A DNA stretch of 12,335 bases, taken from the NCBI GenBank assembly GCA_003451715.1, contig DMJN01000115.1, positions 1 through 12,335 on the forward strand, in the 5' to 3' direction. The stretch comes from Gammaproteobacteria bacterium (lineage in GTDB: Bacteria > Pseudomonadota > Gammaproteobacteria > Pseudomonadales > Pseudohongiellaceae). The notes under the pieces were generated by a model, which ran no database searches, was not told where the DNA came from, and saw only the letters and a list, made by a program, of their open reading frames with translations. How positions within the stretch are numbered: the stretch's first letter is position 1; each line of letters starts with the position of its first letter. Of the stretch, positions 8,284 through 12,335 are shown piece by piece. The position numbers and the translations under genes are program-made.

Positions 8284-8904
8284 TCAAAGAGTAAATGCGT
8301 TCCACAATTGGCTGATTCCGATAAACAACAGCACTGCCGCCAGAACTTTGTTCACCAACTGGCTGCTTTCTGCCAAATGGGTTTTCAGGTAGCCACTGGC
8401 AACAACGAATCCATACAGCGCCAGCAATTTACCGAGAAACACCCCCGCCAGGAAGGCAGCCAGGTAAATACCAGTGTATTCGAAATTGAAATACTGACTT
8501 ATTGCAGCCAGGGCAAAAATCCAGAACGGAATCGCCTGGGGATTGAGGGCGGCAATAAGCAAACCCTTTTTGAAGAATGATCCTTGCTCCACCCGGCTTG
8601 CAGAAAGTGTAGGATTAGATTTTCGGGTGTAAACAATTACTGCCAGTACAATGAAAGCGGTGGCGATTATGAATCGGATGACGAGGTTTGATTCCAGATA
8701 GGAACTGATGAGCAAGCCGAAAAATATAGCCACTATCGCTTCGCCAATCTCAATCAGGGCAGCGGCGAGTGCAACTTCGGTGCCACAGCGTTTGTTATGA
8801 TCGACCGTGGCTTTGACGACGCTGAGATTAATCGGGCCGAAAGGAATCGTGCCCAGGAAGCACGTCAGGAGCGCTACCAGAAAATACAGCAGGAGATTTT
8901 CCAC
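8284..8904 (-). CDS. LysE/RhtB-family exporter
   Basis: 206 residues, the usual size for the LysE/Rht superfamily of inner-membrane exporters of amino acids and similar small molecules. About six hydrophobic helices are visible (roughly 4-22, 42-66, 75-92, 113-135, 146-170, 185-204). Family marks: the N-terminal GTIPFGPINLSVVK segment and NPQAIPFW at 121-128, matching the conserved GP.N and NP...FW motifs. The start is GTG at 8904; a GAGGGGA sequence 11 bp upstream, inside the end of the preceding ABC gene, can serve as ribosome binding site. Only 2 bp separate it from that gene's stop, so the two are one operon. The substrate cannot be told from sequence. A palindrome (TTTACTC-AAA-GAGTAAA, 8279-8295) straddles its stop codon. 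Confidence 0.87.
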   Translation of the reverse strand: MENLLLYFLVALLTCFLGTIPFGPINLSVVKATVDHNKRCGTEVALAAALIEIGEAIVAIFFGLLISSYLESNLVIRFIIATAFIVLAVIVYTRKSNPTLSASRVEQGSFFKKGLLIAALNPQAIPFWIFALAAISQYFNFEYTGIYLAAFLAGVFLGKLLALYGFVVASGYLKTHLAESSQLVNKVLAAVLLFIGISQLWNAFTL

Positions 8905-8906
8905 TG

Positions 8907-10784
8907 TTACTGATATCCCCTCGCCTGCAGTTTGAACAGCGTTGCATACTGACCATCGGCTTGCAGCAACTGCTGGTGACTGCCTTCCTCCTGTACCTCA
9001 CCTTTCTCCAGCACAATGATGTGGTCTGCCATTCTCACGGTGGAGAAGCGATGAGATATTATGATGGAAATCTTCTTGGCCGTTAAATCACGGAAGTGAC
9101 CAAATATTTCAGCCTCCGCACGGGCGTCGATAGAAGCCGTGGGTTCATCGAGGATGAGAATGTCTGCCTTGCTGCGCATGAACGCACGTGAGAGGGCAAT
9201 CTTCTGCCACTGGCCGCCGGATAAATCCTTGCCTTCCTTAAACCAGGTACCTAATTGCGTGTCATAGCCGTATGGTAAATCTTTAACAAATGCGTCCGCC
9301 ATGCCCTTTTGTGCCGCCTCTTCGATGCGGGTTCTTTCATGGATTTCTTCTACATCCCCAATACCAATATTTTCACCGACGAGTAATTGATAGCGTGCAA
9401 AATCCTGAAAGATAACGCCGATTTTTTTCCGCAGTGTTTCTATATCCCATTCTCTTAATTCCAGTCCCTCCAGAAAAATTTGTCCTTCGGTCGGACTGTA
9501 CAAACGAGTCAGGAGTTTTATCAGGGTAGTCTTGCCACTGCCGTTCTCACCCACGATAGCCAGACTCTCACCCTGTTTAATGTGCAAGGTGACCTTGTGC
9601 AGTGCCGGGGTTTCGCTGCCCGCGTAGTAAAAGCTTACATTTTCGAATCGGATGCCGTCGGCCGGGTCTGGCCCCACGCACTGATCGCCGGATTGTTCCG
9701 GCACCTTGTGATCCAGGTATTCGGTAAGATTGGACAGATAGAGATTGTCTTCGTACATTCCGTTCACCGCAGTCAGGCTATTGGTGACCGCGTTTTGACC
9801 GAGGCGAAACTGCGCGATATACATAGTCATCTGGCCAATGGTGATAGTACCGGCTATGGCAGCAAAGCCAACCCACCCGTAGGCGAAATAGAAAGCCGCA
9901 CTGGCGAGCAGCCCTAACACATAGCCCCAGAATCCTCGCCGTATAACCAGGTTTCTATCTTCTTTATATATGTTTTTGAAAATATCGACGTAGCGTTGCA
10001 GGAAGAGCTTGCCAAGCTGCAGCAATTTCACCTCCTTTACACCATCTTCACGAGTCAGAACCATTTCTAGATAGAATTGCATGCGCCGCTCGGCTGATCT
10101 GCGCCGAAATATGCGAAATGCCTCACCTGAGAATTTTGCCTCTGCGATAAACGCGGGAATTCCAGCTAGGCCGAGTAACAAAACCGCATAGGGAGAGAAT
10201 TGAAATAGCCAGATGCCAATTGTTATAAGCATGACTATGTCGCGGGATAGGTCGAAGGTCTTGATTACCAGACTTAAAGGTCTGCTGGATGCTTCACGAC
10301 GAGCTCGATTTAATTTGTCGTAATAATCGGCATCTTCAAAATGTGCCAGCTCCAGGGTTAAAGCCTTATCAAGAATCATGACGTTGATCTTGTTACCAAG
10401 CAGAACCCGTAAGATTGATTGGCACACTGCATTGATGCGTTGTGCGCCAGTCATGAGTACGACCAATCCGGCTTCGACAAATACGTAGAACAACACCTCT
10501 GCTCGTGCTTGTTCAGCAACTTCCCCGGTTTGTTGGAAAGTCGTTGATACGGCGTCTACGAAGAGCCCTCCAATCGAGGCAATAGCCGCAGGTAAAACAC
10601 CCGAAACAAGAGTGGTCGCTGCCATGACAACAGTCAGGGCCGCACTGGAACTCCAGACGATCTCAAGTGCGACCCGGCTATATTGGAAGACCGATACGAA
10701 CTTGTGGATCGCTGTCTGTGAATTGTTATTGTCCAAATTACTCTCGAAAAATTTCCAGGCGCCAGCTCTACCCACCAGAGTCAA
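8907..10784 (-). CDS. ABC exporter, fused permease and ATPase (subfamily B type)
   Basis: 625 residues in one chain: a membrane domain of five to six helices (about 45-80, 98-115, 184-215, 286-325) followed by a nucleotide-binding domain from about 376. ATPase motifs: Walker A GENGSGKT at 412-419, Q-loop glutamine Q460 (VIFQDF), signature LSGGQ at 521-525, Walker B DILILDE at 541-547, and switch histidine H578. All catalytic residues are present. The block YGYDTQLGTWFKEGKDLSGGQWQK recalls half-transporters of lantibiotic/peptide and lipid export. No peptidase domain precedes the membrane part. It should act as a dimer in the inner membrane; substrate unknown. The frame starts after a stop at 10788-10790, so candidate starts are TTG 10784 or GTG 10775; no Shine-Dalgarno is visible, and a palindromic element abuts this end. 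A lysE-like gene follows 2 bp downstream. Confidence 0.9.
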   Translation of the reverse strand: MTLVGRAGAWKFFESNLDNNNSQTAIHKFVSVFQYSRVALEIVWSSSAALTVVMAATTLVSGVLPAAIASIGGLFVDAVSTTFQQTGEVAEQARAEVLFYVFVEAGLVVLMTGAQRINAVCQSILRVLLGNKINVMILDKALTLELAHFEDADYYDKLNRARREASSRPLSLVIKTFDLSRDIVMLITIGIWLFQFSPYAVLLLGLAGIPAFIAEAKFSGEAFRIFRRRSAERRMQFYLEMVLTREDGVKEVKLLQLGKLFLQRYVDIFKNIYKEDRNLVIRRGFWGYVLGLLASAAFYFAYGWVGFAAIAGTITIGQMTMYIAQFRLGQNAVTNSLTAVNGMYEDNLYLSNLTEYLDHKVPEQSGDQCVGPDPADGIRFENVSFYYAGSETPALHKVTLHIKQGESLAIVGENGSGKTTLIKLLTRLYSPTEGQIFLEGLELREWDIETLRKKIGVIFQDFARYQLLVGENIGIGDVEEIHERTRIEEAAQKGMADAFVKDLPYGYDTQLGTWFKEGKDLSGGQWQKIALSRAFMRSKADILILDEPTASIDARAEAEIFGHFRDLTAKKISIIISHRFSTVRMADHIIVLEKGEVQEEGSHQQLLQADGQYATLFKLQARGYQ

Positions 10785-10789
10785 ACATC

Positions 10790-10878
10790 AGGAGCACATT
10801 TATAACTGGTTTTTCACCGCAAAAAATGGGGACTCTGTTAAACAGCGCCCCCATTCTTAAAAATGGTTCGGTGCTCCT
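10790..10878. repeat. Palindromic (MITE- or REP-like) element of about 89 bp
   Basis: The ends are an 8-bp inverted repeat, AGGAGCAC at 10790-10797 and GTGCTCCT at 10871-10878. The centre is a 7-bp inverted repeat AATGGGG (10825-10831) and CCCCATT (10849-10855) around a CTGTT-A-AACAG hairpin (10835-10845). Between ends and centre the arms still match partly (an AAC...TTTTT pattern on each side) but differ in length by 12 bp. This nested symmetry suggests one folded element filling the gap between the methyltransferase and ABC genes. It encodes nothing. It may be a degenerate non-autonomous mobile repeat; the centre also fits a terminator. Confidence 0.6.
10821..10855 (-). terminator. Probable rho-independent terminator of the methyltransferase gene
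   Basis: On the minus strand the stem AATGGGG/CCCCATT with inner CTGTT/AACAG pairing is followed directly by six T (plus-strand A at 10821-10826). It lies 40 bp past the stop at 10895. It is the central part of the 10790-10878 palindrome. A 3x3 internal mismatch weakens the stem. It would separate transcription of the methyltransferase from the ABC operon, which would then need its own promoter inside or beside the element. Confidence 0.6.
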
Positions 10879-10894
10879 TAGAGCAACATATGTT

Positions 10895-11611
10895 TTACAT
10901 TTTAACGAATTTCAACACGAAGCGATCGGTGTTACGACCCAGGCTCGGATTAAACGGTGGGAGCGTTTGATCATCGGCAGGATTGTCCAGCATTTCACTG
11001 CTGCCTACCAACGCAAAGCCGACGCCGACAAGCGCCTTTACAGTCTCCTCGAAAGGGACTCTGTGTAAGCTCGCGTTGTCAGCGCCTGGCGTTCCCTCGT
11101 GATCGATGACAGCTAGAATTCCACCCGGCTTTAACACGGTCAACACCTGTCCGAATAAGCCCTGGGCTGCGGCAGCATTTACATTGTGCACGTCGTGAAA
11201 ATTCAGTGCCGTCATGACAAAGTCGACCGATCCCGGAGCCACGTCGGATACCGGACCGAGCAGGTGTTCCAGATTGGACAGCCGGCCCAACTTGTCATTG
11301 ATGGCATCCATATTTTGCTCAACAAACGGTCCTGGATTGTTTTGCATGTAAACCTTGCCGTTATCACCAACCGCCAGAGCCAGAACCTCTGAATACCAAC
11401 CGCCTATCGCGATCAGGTCGATTACAGTCATACCGGGTTCGAGGCCCATAAAAGATAGCACTTCCGGAGCCTTTCGGGATGCATCTCTTTCTTTATCCGC
11501 GGCCGGTCGATCCGGATTGGCCATGGCTCGCTCCAGCGCGGAGATGTCGAGTTGAGCTGAAGCGGTACTGCACAGAAAAAAAACTGTGAGCAAAGATAGA
11601 ACTGATTTCAT
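10895..11611 (-). CDS. Predicted class I SAM-dependent methyltransferase with signal peptide
   Basis: 238 residues. The N-terminus MKSVLSLLTVFFLCSTASA-Q is a standard Sec signal peptide with an AxA site after A19. The mature part starts with the ANPDRPAADKERDASRK block, then EVLSFMGLEPGMTVIDL leading into the SAM-binding strand and loop. This order matches the family I know as predicted methyltransferase COG4798. Motif I reads DLIAIGGWYSE at 65-75, where relatives usually have D-L-x-A-G-G-G-Y: one glycine is isoleucine here. Further marks are LNFHDVHN (136-143) and VLKPGGILAVIDHEG (159-173). The ATG at 11611 has AAGGA 8 bp upstream, so this start is well supported. The substrate is unknown. 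It is transcribed alone, with a likely terminator at 10821-10855. Confidence 0.83.
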   Translation of the reverse strand: MKSVLSLLTVFFLCSTASAQLDISALERAMANPDRPAADKERDASRKAPEVLSFMGLEPGMTVIDLIAIGGWYSEVLALAVGDNGKVYMQNNPGPFVEQNMDAINDKLGRLSNLEHLLGPVSDVAPGSVDFVMTALNFHDVHNVNAAAAQGLFGQVLTVLKPGGILAVIDHEGTPGADNASLHRVPFEETVKALVGVGFALVGSSEMLDNPADDQTLPPFNPSLGRNTDRFVLKFVKM

Positions 11612-11974
11612 AGTAGTAATCCTTTTCTATAACTCTATATTGTATAGTGCAATTTCAAATTTTGGTCATTCAAGCAGCCTGCCTGGTATTACAGGGCCTT
11701 GCAGAATAAACCAAGCACAGTAGTGAGTATAGAGAAATCAACTGAGGTGAATAGCACGCCGATTATGCCCAAACGAATAGAAACAGGGATTTTCTGACAA
11801 ATAGATGCGGATTCTTGCTTACAGCAAGATCACTCTTGCCTGCAGCCGATTTCACTTTCAAGGCGCACTGGCGTCGTGAACTATCAAATTTTTGAGCTCA
11901 TGCTTTGCTGCGAGTACAAGTGCTGAGCCTGCTACCGGTGGAACCATTTACTTGATCAGAATGTGCTTGAATAA
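11612..11974. other. Gap of 363 bp without a recognised gene
   Basis: No convincing reading frame was found. Near 11621-11665 the DNA is AT-rich (minus strand includes TTGCAC and several TATA-like hexamers such as TATACA and TATAGA), the likely promoter area of the methyltransferase, but no hexamer pair has good spacing. A 7-bp hairpin, TCTTGCT-TAC-AGCAAGA, sits at 11813-11829 without a T tract. The rest shows nothing I can name. Confidence 0.6.
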
Positions 11975-12163
11975 CTAGTGAAGTCGTTTAGTGATTTTCA
12001 GCTCTTCTTCAAAGAATGCCTTTACTTGCAGCAGTTGGCTGAGATCTCCCTCACTCTCCATCAGGGGAAGGTGCAGTTCAATATCATTAAGGATGTTGGT
12101 GATACTTCCCGTATCCAGCGAACTGAGATCCAGATCGAATGGGAATTTCGATTCCTTTGCCAT
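11975..12163 (-). CDS. Small acidic hypothetical protein (62 residues)
   Basis: MAKESKFPFDLDLSSLDTGS begins the product; I recognise no family. It is acidic, rich in Leu, Asp and Glu, has no signal peptide or membrane segment, and its second half (about 20-58) looks like two amphipathic helices (NILNDIELHLPLMESE and LSQLLQVKAFFEEELKI). It is probably a soluble cytoplasmic helical hairpin. The case for a real gene is the start: AAGGAG at 12173-12178 on the minus strand, 9 bp before the ATG, is the strongest ribosome binding site in the window. It lies alone, upstream of the methyltransferase by 363 bp in the same direction. An overlapping plus-strand frame lacks comparable support. Confidence 0.6.
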   Translation of the reverse strand: MAKESKFPFDLDLSSLDTGSITNILNDIELHLPLMESEGDLSQLLQVKAFFEEELKITKRLH

Positions 12164-12202
12164 GCCATACTGCTCCTTACTGCTATATACCCTTTATTTC
12201 GA

Positions 12203-12220
12203 GGGGGTCAAATTTTGCAC
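12203..12220. repeat. Possible solo half-unit of a GGGGGTCA-type repeat
   Basis: The sequence GGGGGTCAAATTTTGCAC lies in an otherwise AT-rich gap. It shares its first eight bases with the arms of the inverted repeat at 8204-8278 and has the same layout (G run, TCA, then A/T run). No matching inverted partner is found nearby. It may be a half-unit of a dispersed palindrome, or chance. Confidence 0.3.
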
Positions 12221-12280
12221 AAGCATAGTATCGACTGACATTAAGAAATCTTAATAAGCAATTCTAAAATAAGGATTTTT

Positions 12281-12335
12281 ATGTTTTTGGAATCTATAAA
12301 AAAATATGAACATTGTGTACCCCGTCAGCACCTAT
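12281..12335 (+). CDS. Start of an unidentified gene, cut by the window edge
   Basis: An ATG at 12281 preceded by AAGGA (12271-12275, spacing 5) opens a frame that stays open to the end: MFLESIKKYEHCVPRQHL. Eighteen residues are too few to name a product. The upstream gap is AT-rich and contains a small palindrome TTAAG-AAAT-CTTAA (12241-12254) that could be an operator. The gene would be divergent from the 62-codon gene, with 117 bp between them. Confidence 0.5.
   Translation, partial: MFLESIKKYEHCVPRQHL

Noticed and set aside
10786..10788. ATG at 10788 (minus) as the ABC gene start
   Set aside because: It is out of frame with the ABC protein; using it would need a frameshift that nothing in the sequence supports.
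10612..11068. Plus-strand frames overlapping the ABC start, the palindrome and the methyltransferase end
   Set aside because: They cross two genes and a repeat with no family resemblance or ribosome binding site.
11626..11652. Minus-strand TTGCAC...TATAGA as a promoter of the methyltransferase gene
   Set aside because: The spacer is 15 bp and the -10 would overlap the ribosome binding site region; not strong enough to list as a promoter.
11764..11799. Short plus-strand frame beginning MPKRIETGIF in the 363-bp gap
   Set aside because: It recalls an integrase N-terminus but ends after ten residues, with no continuation in any frame nearby; too short to support.

Overview
The window looks like chromosomal DNA of a gammaproteobacterium. 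This rests on the gltB-gltD pair, a PrpE-type acyl-CoA synthetase, a PabB-PabC fusion and overall protein style. Base composition is moderate and no single gene fixes the genus. No rRNA, tRNA, CRISPR array, intact transposase or phage gene was seen. Most of it is ordinary metabolism and transport, with signs of local rearrangement and small palindromic repeats in the gaps.

Left part (1-4918): the 3' end of gltB (glutamate synthase large subunit) is followed by complete gltD (small subunit), together making glutamate from glutamine and 2-oxoglutarate. Convergent to them, with 6 bp between stop codons, is a propionyl-CoA synthetase gene (prpE) on the minus strand.

Middle (4919-6489): this is a scar region. 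A clear rho-independent terminator serves a minus-strand gene for an unrecognised secreted-type protein whose 5' end (signal peptide) is missing. Head to head with it is the last ~80 codons of an ABC-2 type permease on the plus strand. The two remnants meet within a few bases near 5735-5740. Then comes a small minus-strand gene for a two-helix membrane protein with a C-terminal zinc ribbon.

Right-middle (6490-10784): a bifunctional pabB-pabC fusion (4-aminobenzoate for folate) runs to the right. Its last codons and stop lie inside a perfect 22-bp inverted repeat, which separates it from a convergent two-gene operon. That operon, on the minus strand, encodes a fused ABC exporter and then, 2 bp on, a LysE-family exporter. 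A second palindromic element of about 89 bp abuts the 5' end of the ABC gene, which has only non-ATG starts and no visible Shine-Dalgarno.

Right end (10785-12335): a minus-strand gene for a signal-peptide-bearing predicted methyltransferase, a 363-bp gap without a recognisable gene, a 62-codon minus-strand small gene with a strong ribosome binding site, and the first 18 codons of a plus-strand gene cut by the window edge.

I do not see a clearly new multi-gene system. The observations most worth a second look are the palindromic repeat trimming the end of pabBC, the double-truncation junction, the 89-bp palindrome at the start of the ABC operon, and the exported methyltransferase with an altered motif I.
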